DNA of 64,000 nt from JAJTHJ01 sp046316025 (GTDB taxonomy: Bacteria; Pseudomonadota; Gammaproteobacteria; Burkholderiales; Burkholderiaceae_F), in the NCBI GenBank assembly GCA_046316025.1, contig JBKCXU010000078.1, forward strand, positions 1 through 64,000, given 5' to 3'. Position numbers and translations under genes: made by a program. Below the pieces are notes generated by a model, which was given only the letters and a program-made list of their open reading frames with translations, ran no database searches and was not told where the DNA came from. Below are positions 47,326 to 56,522 of the stretch, piece after piece. Every line of letters starts with the position of its first letter. Within the stretch, counting starts at the first letter, position 1.

Positions 47326-47352
47326 GACGGGCCCTGCGGGGCCCGTCTTTAT
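47326..47352 (+). terminator. Rho-independent terminator after rpsT
   Basis: GACGGGCCC, loop TGCG, GGGCCCGTC, then TTTATT. A 9-bp perfect stem, 24 bp after the rpsT stop. Confidence 0.9.
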
Positions 47353-47445
47353 TGGCGGCTTGTCAATCCGAGCGCCGCGAGGTTTTTCCTGTCGGCGTAA
47401 CGGGAAGAGCAATTTCCTCGGTACGCTCGGGACGACAGACCCGCC

Positions 47446-47781
47446 TCAAGGCAGCGAACACCCCTCCGTCACCGGCAAGTCGTTGTCGCGCGCAAAATTC
47501 AGCGCGAAGTCGAAGGCGAGCGGCTCGATATCTCGCAGCCGTTCATCGACCACCACGCACTTGACGTTGCCGATCGTCAGCGGGCGGACGTAAGGCGAGT
47601 AGCCGAGCATCCCGGCACGCCCCGCCACCGCGCCACCCGGCCGATACGGCGCGAGCACGCCGCACAGGCGCTCGGCCCAGTCGCTGGGACGGAAGCGGCG
47701 GCCGTCGCTGGTGACCCCGTGAATGAAGAACTCGCGCGGCTTGCCAGCGGCTGCGGCGGACGGAACTGGAGGATCGGCCAT
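47446..47781 (-). CDS. DUF3579 family protein
   Basis: 111 residues. After a short Pro/Ala-rich start it reads EFFIHGVTSDGRRFRPSDWAERLCGVLA, then LGYSPYVRPLTIGNVKCVVVDERLRDIEPLAFDFALNFARDNDL. This matches a small betaproteobacterial family of unknown function as I remember it. ATG at 47781 chosen; the longer frame upstream has no conserved look. Convergent with rpsT. Confidence 0.65.
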   Translation of the reverse strand: MADPPVPSAAAAGKPREFFIHGVTSDGRRFRPSDWAERLCGVLAPYRPGGAVAGRAGMLGYSPYVRPLTIGNVKCVVVDERLRDIEPLAFDFALNFARDNDLPVTEGCSLP

Positions 47782-47954
47782 CGGAGGGGAGGCGCCGCCT
47801 GCGCCGCGCGCGGGACGCGACTGCGGCGCAGGCACGACAACAGCGGCGCGAATTGTATCGGCGCAGGTCGCGGACGCGCCTGCTCGCTTGCGTTTGGCCG
47901 CCGATGCGCGCATAAACGCGGGCTGTCCGCAACCCCTACCGCAAGGGCCGACGC

Positions 47955-49982
47955 ATGTCCGCCAAACCCGTCTCCAAGGTGCTCGTGATCAACGACGAGG
48001 CGCTGATCCTGCGCGAGCTGTTGAAGGGCCTGAACGCCGCCGCCCGCACGCTGGACAACCCCTTCGGGCTCGCCTTCACCGGTGCGCTGACCGCGCGCGA
48101 CGGCTTGCAGCAGATCGAGCGCGACGGCGACATCCAGTGCGTGATCGTCGACGACAAGCTGTACTCGGTGCAGGAGGCCGGCCGCCGGGGCGCCGGGCGC
48201 GAGGGCGCGCGCACGCTGCAAATGACCGCGATCAAGCTCGTGCAGAAGATCACTGCCCTGCGGCCCGAATTAGACATCTACATCCTGATCGAGAAAGAAA
48301 AAGAAGATCAGGTCGTGGACAACCTCTTTGCCGAGGCGGTGGACGGCTACTTTTATCGCGAGGAGCGCGACTACCGCGGCATGTACCGCATCCTCAACGC
48401 GCAGATCGCCGAGCGCGCCCGCACTCCGTTTTACGACGCGCTCAAAAGCTACGTGCTCGCCGCCAAGGACGCCTGGCACACGCCGGGGCACTCGAGCGGC
48501 GACTCGCTGCGCGGCAGTCCCTGGGTGGGCGAGTTCCACGAGTTCATGGGCGAGCATGTGTTCGATGCCGACCTGTCGGTGTCGGTCAAGCAACTGGACT
48601 CGCTGATGGAGCCCACCGGCGTCATCGCCGAAGCGCAGCAGATGGCGGCCAAGGCCTTCGGCGCGCGTCGCACGTTTTTTGCGACCAACGGCACCTCGAC
48701 CGCCAACAAGGTGATCCTGCAAACCGAGATCGCACCGGGCGAGAAGCTGCTGCTCGACCGCAACTGCCATAAGAGCGTGCACCATGGCGTGGTGCTGTCG
48801 GGCGCGCGGCCGATTTATCTGGATTCGTCGGTCAACACCCAGTATGGCGTCTTTGGCCCCGTGCCCAAGAAAACCATCCTGCGCGCGATCGAGCAGCACC
48901 CGGACGCGCAACTGCTGGTGCTGACTTCCTGCACCTACGACGGCCTGTGCTACGACTTGAAGCCCATCATCGACGCGGCGCACGCCCGCAACCTCAAGGT
49001 GCTGATCGACGAGGCCTGGTTCAGCCACGCGCGCTTCCACCCCGACCTTCGGCCGACCGCCCTGGAGTGCGGCGCGGACTACGTCACGCAGTCGGCGCAC
49101 AAGACGCTGTCGGCCTTCTCGCAAGCCGCGTTCATCCACGTGAACGACCCCGGCTTCAAGGAACACCTGTTCCGCGAGAACTTCAACATGCACACCTCCA
49201 CCAGCCCCATGTACAGCATGATCGCGAGCCTGGACGTGAGCCGCAAACAGGCGGTGATGGAGGGCTACAAGCTGCTGGAACGCACGCTGATGCTGGCGGC
49301 CGAACTGCGCAAGCAGATCAACTCGACTGAGGCCTTCCGCGTGCTCGACCTGCCCGACCTGCTGCCACCGGAAGTGGCCGGCGACGGCATCCGCCTGGAC
49401 CCGACCAAGATCACGGTGGACATCTCCGCCTGCGGCATGACGGTCGATGAGTTGCAGCAGGAGCTCTACACCCGCTTCAACATCACGATCGAGAAGAGCA
49501 CTTTCAACACCATCACGCTGCTGCTGACGGTGGGCACCACGCGCTCCAAGTGCTCGCGCCTGTACGACGCGCTGATGCGCATCGCTCGCGAGAAGCGCGC
49601 CCCGCGGCGGCTGTACCGCACGCCCGACCTGCCCGCGTTTACCGAACTCGCCTGTCTGCCGCGCGACGCCTACTTCGCCAGCGGCGAGCTGCTGCCGCTG
49701 CTGGACGACGACGACCGGCCCAACAAGGCGCTACTGGGCCGCATCTGCGCCGACCAGATCGTCCCCTACCCGCCCGGCATCCCGGTGCTGGTACCCGGCC
49801 AGGTGATCAACGAGAACATCGTCGACTACCTGATCCGCTACCTGCGCGTGCAGAGCAAGGTCGAACTGCACGGAGTGGTGTACCAGGGGTACTTCCCGAG
49901 CATTCGGGTGTTGATGCCCGGCGAGGAGCGGCGGCTGGGGGCGGTGGTGGCGCGGGCGGCGGGGATACAGCGGGCTGCTTAA
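47955..49982 (+). CDS. Orn/Lys/Arg decarboxylase class I family protein
   Basis: 675 residues. The N-terminal about 150 form the receiver-like wing domain (VLVINDEALILRELLKGL...CVIVDDKLYS) of inducible decarboxylases. The PLP core has AWHTPGHSSGDS, FFATNGTSTANKVI, LIDEAWFSHARFHP and the Schiff-base Lys in TQSAHKTLSAFSQAA. The C-terminal domain ends LIRYLRVQSKVELHGVVYQG. It decarboxylates a basic amino acid; specificity cannot be read. Shorter than E. coli LdcC/AdiA (715-755). Confidence 0.9.
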   Translation: MSAKPVSKVLVINDEALILRELLKGLNAAARTLDNPFGLAFTGALTARDGLQQIERDGDIQCVIVDDKLYSVQEAGRRGAGREGARTLQMTAIKLVQKITALRPELDIYILIEKEKEDQVVDNLFAEAVDGYFYREERDYRGMYRILNAQIAERARTPFYDALKSYVLAAKDAWHTPGHSSGDSLRGSPWVGEFHEFMGEHVFDADLSVSVKQLDSLMEPTGVIAEAQQMAAKAFGARRTFFATNGTSTANKVILQTEIAPGEKLLLDRNCHKSVHHGVVLSGARPIYLDSSVNTQYGVFGPVPKKTILRAIEQHPDAQLLVLTSCTYDGLCYDLKPIIDAAHARNLKVLIDEAWFSHARFHPDLRPTALECGADYVTQSAHKTLSAFSQAAFIHVNDPGFKEHLFRENFNMHTSTSPMYSMIASLDVSRKQAVMEGYKLLERTLMLAAELRKQINSTEAFRVLDLPDLLPPEVAGDGIRLDPTKITVDISACGMTVDELQQELYTRFNITIEKSTFNTITLLLTVGTTRSKCSRLYDALMRIAREKRAPRRLYRTPDLPAFTELACLPRDAYFASGELLPLLDDDDRPNKALLGRICADQIVPYPPGIPVLVPGQVINENIVDYLIRYLRVQSKVELHGVVYQGYFPSIRVLMPGEERRLGAVVARAAGIQRAA

Positions 49983-50263
49983 GCCACAGGAGGCCACCGA
50001 CGCGCGCCATGCAACAGCCGCAGGATGAGCACTGAATCCGCCCTGACCCGGTAAATCAGTACAAAGGGCGTATGCGCGATCACCAGTTCGCGCGTGCCGC
50101 GTACTCGTCCGACACGGCCGAGCTTCGGATAGTCGGTCAACTGCTGGACTTGGGCCAATATGTGATCAAGCTGGCCGGCCGCCGCCAGCGGCGCGTCGAC
50201 ACCGATGTACTCGATCGCTTCTTCGCGGTCGACCTCCGCCTGCGCCGTCCAAACGATACGCAC
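49979..50263 (-). CDS. RelE/ParE-type toxin
   Basis: 94 residues from GTG at 50263, 2 bp after the antitoxin stop. RIVWTAQAEVDREEAIEYI, LAQVQQLTDYPKLGRVGRVRGTRELVIAHTPFVLIYRV and ILRLLHGARRWP are the family pattern. Such proteins inhibit gyrase (ParE) or cleave mRNA (RelE); the Arg/His at the end suit ParE. The stop overlaps the end of the convergent decarboxylase gene. Confidence 0.88.
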   Translation of the reverse strand: MRIVWTAQAEVDREEAIEYIGVDAPLAAAGQLDHILAQVQQLTDYPKLGRVGRVRGTRELVIAHTPFVLIYRVRADSVLILRLLHGARRWPPVA

Positions 50264-50265
50264 GG

Positions 50266-50733
50266 TCAGCGCTTGACGGAGCGAGCCGCCGCGGCGGCCA
50301 AGAGCCGCTCGCGCTGGCGCCGGCCGTTCTCCACCACCTGCGCGTGATCGACCACCTCGCCGCGCTCCGCCTGCGCCAATCCGATGGCGACTTGTTCGCG
50401 GAACCATGCGTCGTATTCCGCGGCCACATGCGCGCGGCGCAGCGCCAGGGATCGATCCGGCCGCTTGGTGGCGCCGACCCCGGTACGGTGGCGACGCGCA
50501 TCGACACCGGCGATCTGTGCAATGCCGAGTTCGTCCCGCAGGTAAGCAACGCAGCGGTCGAGCGAGCGCCAGAGTCGCACGCGCCCGGAACGCTGCGCGG
50601 CCAGCGCCTTGTCGATGCGCCCGTGCTTGACGCGCACCGACCAGCCCCCCGGTTCGCCCACGATGGCGGCGGTGCGGATTGCCTTGGTCAGGATGAACTC
50701 GCGCGCTTGCGCGCTGTCGATGGTCGGTGTCAT
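50266..50733 (-). CDS. Putative antitoxin with N-terminal extra domain
   Basis: 155 residues. The C-terminal part (AEYDAWFREQVAIGLAQAERGEVVDHAQVVENG) resembles the toxin-binding tail of ParD-like antitoxins. The N-terminal about 80 residues (KAIRTAAIVGEPGGWSVRVKHGRIDKAL) are an additional small domain seen in some TA loci and may bind DNA. Paired with the toxin at 49979, likely autoregulated. Confidence 0.75.
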   Translation of the reverse strand: MTPTIDSAQAREFILTKAIRTAAIVGEPGGWSVRVKHGRIDKALAAQRSGRVRLWRSLDRCVAYLRDELGIAQIAGVDARRHRTGVGATKRPDRSLALRRAHVAAEYDAWFREQVAIGLAQAERGEVVDHAQVVENGRRQRERLLAAAAARSVKR

Positions 50734-50816
50734 GGTCCGCTCACTGATCGAACTCGCTGCATTTTATTGTAATTTGCATCGGGATCAAGGCCGCGATCCG
50801 TTTATGCGCGAGCGGT

Positions 50817-52424
50817 TCACCGCACAAGCCGCGCCCCCCGCTCCGCAATCATCAACGTCGGCGCATTGGTGTTACCCGACGTAATCGTCGGCATCACTGA
50901 GGCGTCGATCACGCGCAACGCGTCGATGCCATGCACCCGCAGATCGGCGCCGACGACCGCACGCGGGTCAGTCGCCGGGCCCATCTTGCAAGTGCCCACC
51001 GGGTGGAAGATCGTGGTGCCGATCTCGCTGGCGGCGCGGGCGAGGTCGGATTCGCTCCGGAATTCGAGGCCCGGGCGGAACTCCTGCGGCGCATACAGCG
51101 CGAGTGCCGGGCTGGCGACGATGCGGCGCGTGAGCCGCAGCGCCGCCGCGGCCACACGCCGATCCGACTCCGCCGACAGATAGTTGGGTGCGATGGCCGG
51201 CGCGGCCAACGGGTCGGCGCTCTTGATGTGGACGCTGCCGCGCGAGACCGGCCGCAGGTTGCACACCGACGCGGTGAAGGCGTTAAACGGGTGCAGCGGC
51301 TCGCCGAACTTGTCGAGCGACAGCGGCTGCACGTGGTACTCGAGGTCGGGGCGCGGCACCTCGGCGCCCGAATGCGCGAAGGCGCCCAACTGGCTCGGGC
51401 TCATCGCCAGCGGGCCGCTGCGGGTCGCCAGGTATTGCAGCGCCATCGCGGCCTTGCCGAGCGGATGGCCGGCCAGCGTGTTGAGCGTGCGCACGCCCTG
51501 CACCTTGAAGGCCGTGCGCAATTGCAAGTGGTCTTGCAGGTTGCTGCCGACGCCGGGCAGCGCGTGCGCGACCGCAATGCCGTGTTGCTGAAGTACGCGC
51601 GGGTCGCCGATGCCGGACAGCTCCAGCAACTGCGGTGTAGCCACCGCGCCGGCGGCCAGCAACACCTCCGCCCGCGCGGCGATGAACTCGGCCGCGCCAT
51701 TGCGCAGCACCTCCACGCCGACGCAGCGCTTGCCGTCGAAGCGCAGCCGCGTGGCCTGCGTATCGGTGAGGACTTTCAGGTTGCGGCGCCGCTTGGCCGG
51801 GCGCAGAAACGCTTTGGCGGTGTTCCAGCGCACGCCGGCCTGCTGGTTCACGTCGAAGTAACCGCAGCCGAGGTTGTTGCCGCGATTGAAGTCGTCGCTC
51901 GGCGGGATGCCGCATTCGGCGGTAGCGGCGCGAAAGGCATCGAGGATCTTCCAGCGCACGCGCGGCTTCTCCACCCGCCATTCGCCGCCGGCGCCGTGCA
52001 GGTCGTCGGCGCCACGGTAGTAGTCCTCGTGCGCCTTGAAGAGCGGCAGCACCTCGTCCCAGCCCCAGCCGGGGTTCGCACCAAAGCCGTCGCCCGCGCG
52101 CCAGCCGTCGTAGTCCTCGCGCTGGCCACGCATGTAAATCATGCCGTTGATCGACGAGCAGCCGCCGAGCACGCGCCCGCGCGGATAGCGGATCGCGCGG
52201 CCATTGAGGCCCGGCTCCGGCTCAGTGTTGAAGCACCAATCGGTGCGAGGGTTGCCGATGCAGTAGAGGTAACCGACCGGCACGTGAACCCACAGGTAGT
52301 CGTCGGAGCCGCCGGCTTCCAGCAACGCCACGCGCACGCGCGGGTCGGCGGACAGGCGATTGGCAAGCAGGCAGCCGGCGGTGCCGGCGCCGACGATGAC
52401 GTAGTCGAAGCTCTGTGCGGTCAT
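50817..52424 (-). CDS. GMC family oxidoreductase (choline/alcohol dehydrogenase type)
   Basis: 535 residues. FAD-binding DYVIVGAGTAGCLLANRLS, GMC signature 1 RGRVLGGCSSINGMIYMRG, signature 2 AGAVATPQLLELSGIG, and C-terminal catalytic region HPVGTCKMGP...TSGNTNAPTLMIAERGA. It oxidises an alcohol (choline, aliphatic or PEG-type). ATG at 52424 selected; a palindromic repeat lies just upstream. Confidence 0.92.
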   Translation of the reverse strand: MTAQSFDYVIVGAGTAGCLLANRLSADPRVRVALLEAGGSDDYLWVHVPVGYLYCIGNPRTDWCFNTEPEPGLNGRAIRYPRGRVLGGCSSINGMIYMRGQREDYDGWRAGDGFGANPGWGWDEVLPLFKAHEDYYRGADDLHGAGGEWRVEKPRVRWKILDAFRAATAECGIPPSDDFNRGNNLGCGYFDVNQQAGVRWNTAKAFLRPAKRRRNLKVLTDTQATRLRFDGKRCVGVEVLRNGAAEFIAARAEVLLAAGAVATPQLLELSGIGDPRVLQQHGIAVAHALPGVGSNLQDHLQLRTAFKVQGVRTLNTLAGHPLGKAAMALQYLATRSGPLAMSPSQLGAFAHSGAEVPRPDLEYHVQPLSLDKFGEPLHPFNAFTASVCNLRPVSRGSVHIKSADPLAAPAIAPNYLSAESDRRVAAAALRLTRRIVASPALALYAPQEFRPGLEFRSESDLARAASEIGTTIFHPVGTCKMGPATDPRAVVGADLRVHGIDALRVIDASVMPTITSGNTNAPTLMIAERGARLVR

Positions 52425-52451
52425 GGGCGGATGATGCCGCAAGCGACGCTC

Positions 52452-52495
52452 AGGCCCCCACCCCAGCCCTCCCCCGCTCCGCAGGGGAGGGAGAC
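52452..52495. repeat. Dispersed palindromic repeat upstream of GMC gene
   Basis: GCCCCCACCCCAGCCCTCC joins a hairpin CCCTCCCCCGCTCCGCAGGGGAGGG. On the complementary strand it reads like the repeats at 33605 and 63943 (hairpin, then GGGCTGGGGTGGGGG). Confidence 0.65.
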
Positions 52496-52545
52496 AAGAG
52501 CTACGCGCTCCGCGGCTCGTCCGCTCGGTATAGTCGCGCCCTTCG

Positions 52546-54741
52546 ATGAACCTGCTCGACAACCTCAACGACCAGCAGCTTGCCGCGGTCACGCTCCCCG
52601 ACCAGCCGGCACTGATCCTGGCGGGGGCCGGTAGCGGCAAGACCCGGGTACTGACGACCCGCATCGCCTGGCTGATCCAGACCGGCCGCGTCAGTCCGCA
52701 GGGCATCCTCGCGGTCACCTTCACCAACAAGGCGGCGCGCGAGATGCTGACGCGCTTGTCCGCAATGTTGCCGATCAACGTGCGCGGCATGTGGATCGGC
52801 ACCTTTCACGGCCTGTGCAACCGCCTGCTGCGCGCGCATCACCGCGACGCGGGGTTGCCGCAGACCTTTCAGATCCTCGACAGCGCCGATCAGTTGTCGG
52901 CGATCAAGCGGCTGTTGAAGGGCCTGAACATCGACGACGAGCGCTATCCGCCGCGCAACGTGCAGCAGTTCATCAACAGCGCCAAGGAAGAAGGCCTGCG
53001 CGCCGACCGCGTGGACGTGGTCGATGGCTACAACCGCAAGTTCGTCGAGTTGTACGCCGCCTACGACGCGCAATGCCAGCGCGAGGGCGTGGTCGACTTT
53101 GCCGAACTGCTGCTGCGCTGCTACGAACTGCTCGCCCGCAACGAGCCGCTGCGGCTGCACTACCAAAGCCGCTTCCGCCACGTGCTGGTCGATGAGTTCC
53201 AGGACACCAACAAGCTGCAATACCTGTGGCTGAAGCTGCTGGCTGGCGGCGGGGCGGCGGTGTTTGCGGTGGGGGACGACGATCAGTCCATCTACCGGTT
53301 TAGAGGAGCACAGGTCGGCAACATGGCCGACTTCGAGCGCGAGTTTCGCGTGAGCAACGTGATCAAGCTGGAGCAGAACTACCGCTCGCACGGCCACATC
53401 CTGGACAGCGCCAACGCGTTGATCCGCCACAACGCGCAGCGGCTGGGCAAGAACCTGTGGACTTCCGCAGGCCTGGGCGAGCCGGTGCGCGTGTTCGAGG
53501 CCGGCTCCGATGGGCTGGAGGCGGCCTGGCTGATCGAGGAGGTCAAGACCCTGATCGCCGAAGGCCACACGCGCTCGGAGATCGCGGTGCTGTACCGCTC
53601 GAATGCGCAGTCGCGGGTGATCGAGCACGGGTTGTTTTCGGCCGGCATTCCGTATCGGGTGTACGGGGGGCTGCGCTTCTTCGAGCGCGCCGAGATCAAG
53701 CACGCGCTCGCCTACCTGCGGCTGATCGAGAACCCGGCCGACGACACGGCGTTTCTGCGGGTGGTCAACTTTCCGGCGCGCGGCATCGGCGCGCGAACGC
53801 TGGAGCAGTTACAGGACGCGGCGCGCGCCGCCAACAGCAGCCTGTGCGCAGCAGTCGGCAAACTAAGCGGCGCCGCGGCGGCCAAGCTCGCGGCCTTCGT
53901 CGCGCTGGTGGACAGCCTGCGCTTCGAGACCGCGCCGCTGACGCTGCCGGAGATCGCCGCCGTGGTCAACGAACGCAGCGGCCTGATCGCCCACTACCGC
54001 GCCGAGCGCGAGGGGCAGGAGCGCGTTGAGAACCTCGAAGAACTGGTCAACGCCGCCACCGCCTTCGTGGCCGAAGCGGGCTATGGGCAGGACGCGCGCG
54101 CCACGCAGGCGGAGGCCGAGGCCGCGATCCCTTCGCCGCTGGCGGCCTTTCTGTCGCATGCTTCGCTGGAGGCGGGCGAGAACCAGGCGCAGGCCGGGCA
54201 GGATGCGCTGCAACTGATGACCGTGCACGCCGCCAAGGGGCTGGAGTTCCACGCGGTGTTCATCACCGGAATGGAAGAGGGCTTGTTCCCGCACGAGAAC
54301 AGCCTGACCGAGCAGGACGGCCTCGAAGAAGAGCGGCGCCTGATGTACGTGGCGATCACGCGGGCGCGGCGGCGGCTGTACCTGTCCTTCGCGCAGAGCC
54401 GGATGCTGCACGGGCAGACGCGCTACGGCATCCGCTCGCGTTTCTTGTCCGAGCTGCCGGAAGAATCGATCAAGTGGTTGACCCCGCGCCTGCGCGAAGC
54501 CGCCGGCCTGCGCATGACCGAGTGGAGCGGCGGCACGGCCGCCGCCGCGAGCTTCACCCCGGCGCGCACGCAGAATACGCACGGCTTCCGCATCGGCCAA
54601 TCGGTGCGGCACGCCAGGTTCGGCGACGGCGTGATCGTCAAGCTCGAAGGCAGCGGGCAGGATGCGCGGGCGAAGATCAACTTCGGCCCGCACGGGGTCA
54701 AGGAGCTGCTGCTGGCGGTGGCGAAGTTGAGCGCTGCTTAA
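52546..54741 (+). CDS. uvrD: ATP-dependent DNA helicase, UvrD/PcrA/Rep type
   Basis: 731 residues, SF1A helicase. Q-motif LNDQQLAAV, motif I ILAGAGSGKTRVLTTR, Ia VTFTNKAAREM, II VDEFQDTNKLQ, III GDDDQSIYRFRGA, IV YRS, V VHAAKGLEFHAVF, VI VAITRARRRLYLS. The C-terminal small domain (SVRHARFGDGVIVKLEGSG...VKELLLAVAKL) is PcrA/UvrD-like. It unwinds DNA in repair and replication. Confidence 0.96.
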   Translation: MNLLDNLNDQQLAAVTLPDQPALILAGAGSGKTRVLTTRIAWLIQTGRVSPQGILAVTFTNKAAREMLTRLSAMLPINVRGMWIGTFHGLCNRLLRAHHRDAGLPQTFQILDSADQLSAIKRLLKGLNIDDERYPPRNVQQFINSAKEEGLRADRVDVVDGYNRKFVELYAAYDAQCQREGVVDFAELLLRCYELLARNEPLRLHYQSRFRHVLVDEFQDTNKLQYLWLKLLAGGGAAVFAVGDDDQSIYRFRGAQVGNMADFEREFRVSNVIKLEQNYRSHGHILDSANALIRHNAQRLGKNLWTSAGLGEPVRVFEAGSDGLEAAWLIEEVKTLIAEGHTRSEIAVLYRSNAQSRVIEHGLFSAGIPYRVYGGLRFFERAEIKHALAYLRLIENPADDTAFLRVVNFPARGIGARTLEQLQDAARAANSSLCAAVGKLSGAAAAKLAAFVALVDSLRFETAPLTLPEIAAVVNERSGLIAHYRAEREGQERVENLEELVNAATAFVAEAGYGQDARATQAEAEAAIPSPLAAFLSHASLEAGENQAQAGQDALQLMTVHAAKGLEFHAVFITGMEEGLFPHENSLTEQDGLEEERRLMYVAITRARRRLYLSFAQSRMLHGQTRYGIRSRFLSELPEESIKWLTPRLREAAGLRMTEWSGGTAAAASFTPARTQNTHGFRIGQSVRHARFGDGVIVKLEGSGQDARAKINFGPHGVKELLLAVAKLSAA

Positions 54742-54801
54742 GAGCCTGTGCAGAAACTCCCGGCGGAGCGGGTTGAGTTGTTGGCACTGCTGGCGATTCG
54801 T

Positions 54802-55704
54802 TCATCGTCGTGTTGTTTGCGGTCGCAGCGGCCGGTGCGGCCGACGCTCTGAGCCGGTTTGCGGCGCCGGCAGCTGGAGCAGTTGCATCATCTTGTCGAT
54901 TCCCGCCAGGTTCATCGCCCGCCGCAGGTTGACCACCAGCACCGCCAGGGCCATCTCGCCCTTGACCTTGACCAGCCCCCGCACCGCGAAGCCGCCCGGC
55001 AGAATCGCCTTGAGCAGCCCGAACGGATGCTCGACGGTGGCCACGCGCAGCCGCATCCACGCTGGGTTGTCGCGCGCCTGCGCCGCCGCCCGCTCGGCCG
55101 CCGCCGCATGCCAACTGCACGCGATCGTGCGCTGCGCCGCCAGCGTGCAGCGCTGCCGCTGTGCGCAGTTGCCGCACGCCGCCGTCCGATAGTGATCCTC
55201 TTGCCGCGTGGCGCTGCGCTTGAAACGGCTCAACTCCGCCCCGGCCGGACAGCGATACGTGTCGCTGGCCGGGTCGTAGACGAACTCGGTCTTCGGATAA
55301 AACCCGTCGCCGGCCGTGCTGGCCGCCTGCTGCATCGGCACTACCGGCACGATGTCGCACTCCTCGCACTGCTGCGCCTGCGCGCCGTTCATGTACCCGG
55401 TGTCGGCCACTACCGTCAGCGGCCCGCCGCCCAAAGCACCCGGCGCCGCCCGCGCGCTCGGCGCCAGACTGCGGTGGTCGTTGGCGTGCCGCATCACTTC
55501 GTGACTGACGCCGATCTTGCCGTGTTCATCGACCGCCTGCTGCACGTTGTAGCCGGCCAGGCCGCGCCGCAGCGCCACCGCATCCTCCCCGCCCAGCAGC
55601 CCCGCGGCCCGCACGAACTGCACGAACTCGGCGCATGTCGCTTTCAGCGCTTTGCCATTGTCGTTGCGAAGGTTGGCAAGTCCAGTCCGGACCGTAGTCG
55701 GCCA
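54802..55704 (-). pseudogene. Decayed IS1182-family transposase
   Basis: The frame shows an IS1182-type N-terminal piece (LANLRNDNGKALKATCAEFVQF) directly followed by GYNVQQAVDEHGKIGVSHEV and then the C-terminal half (VVADTGYMNGAQ, YRCPAGAELSRF, AACGNCAQRQRC, VEHPFGLLKA, MALAVLVVNLRRAMNLAGI). The intervening section and the extreme N-terminus are missing, so it is a deletion derivative and likely inactive. The homology ends exactly at the 3' end of the Crp/Fnr gene. Confidence 0.8.
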
Positions 55705-55706
55705 CT

Positions 55707-56417
55707 TCAGAGCCCGTCGGCGATCTTCCGCAGGCGCACCGGGTCCTTTAGCAGCACCGACCGGTATTCCAGTGCGACGATCCCCCGTTCGGTGAACGCG
55801 CGGAGCACTTCGTTCAGCGTGTTGCGCGAGACGTTCGCCATCATCGCGATCTCGGATTGCGGAGCCGGCACGTGGGACGGCTGGTTGGCCTCGGCCTCCT
55901 CCGCCCAGCGCCGGCCGCCCAGCCGCAGCAGCACCGCCGCGCAACGCGCCGCCGTGTCGCGAATCAGCAGGTCGCCCGCGGCCTGCATGGCGACTTCACA
56001 GTAGTGCAGCAGGTCGCGGCCCAGCTCGACCGCCCACTCCGGGCGGTGCTTGAGCAGCGCGCGGAGGTCGTTCCCCGCGATGCTCAGCACCTCGACCGGC
56101 GTGCGCGCGCTCGCTGTGGCGGCGCGAGCACGAGCGGCGAGCACCGGTGCGCTGCCGAAACATTCGCCGGGATGAACCATGTGCAGGAAGATCGCATCCG
56201 CATGGGCGAAGCGGGAATGGAGCAGGACGATGCCCGCCGCCAACACGAAGAACTCGCCTCCGGGGTCGCCGGCCCGGTAGATCACCGCGCCGGCCCGATA
56301 CGCGCGCGGCCGGCCGAGGGCCAGCAGCTCCCGCCGGAAGTCGGCGTCGGCCTTCGCCAACCAGCCGCGCTGCGGGAGCCAGCGGCCCAGCGCCGGGTCG
56401 AGCGTCCTGACGTTCAT
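55707..56417 (-). CDS. Crp/Fnr family transcriptional regulator
   Basis: 236 residues. The N-terminal cyclic-nucleotide-binding-like fold has YRAGAVIYRAGDPGGEFFVLAAGIVLLHS and HPGECFGSAPVLA. The C-terminal HTH is SEIAMMANVSRNTLNEVLRAFTERGIV. No Cys cluster for an Fe-S centre is visible. Divergent from the DUF3604 gene (105-bp gap) and a candidate regulator of that trio. An insertion remnant abuts its 3' end without truncating it. Confidence 0.88.
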   Translation of the reverse strand: MNVRTLDPALGRWLPQRGWLAKADADFRRELLALGRPRAYRAGAVIYRAGDPGGEFFVLAAGIVLLHSRFAHADAIFLHMVHPGECFGSAPVLAARARAATASARTPVEVLSIAGNDLRALLKHRPEWAVELGRDLLHYCEVAMQAAGDLLIRDTAARCAAVLLRLGGRRWAEEAEANQPSHVPAPQSEIAMMANVSRNTLNEVLRAFTERGIVALEYRSVLLKDPVRLRKIADGL

Positions 56418-56522
56418 GCTGATCCGATTCCCCGCGACTGCCCGGTTTTGGGCAATCTGCTCCGACACCCGCTGGTACTTTAGCCCATCGCTACGGCGCC
56501 GCAGGGCGGCAGGGGGACGACT

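Noticed and set aside
54802..55944. Intact 380-aa transposase
   Set aside because: The first about 80 codons are antisense to the Crp/Fnr gene and the catalytic middle is deleted.
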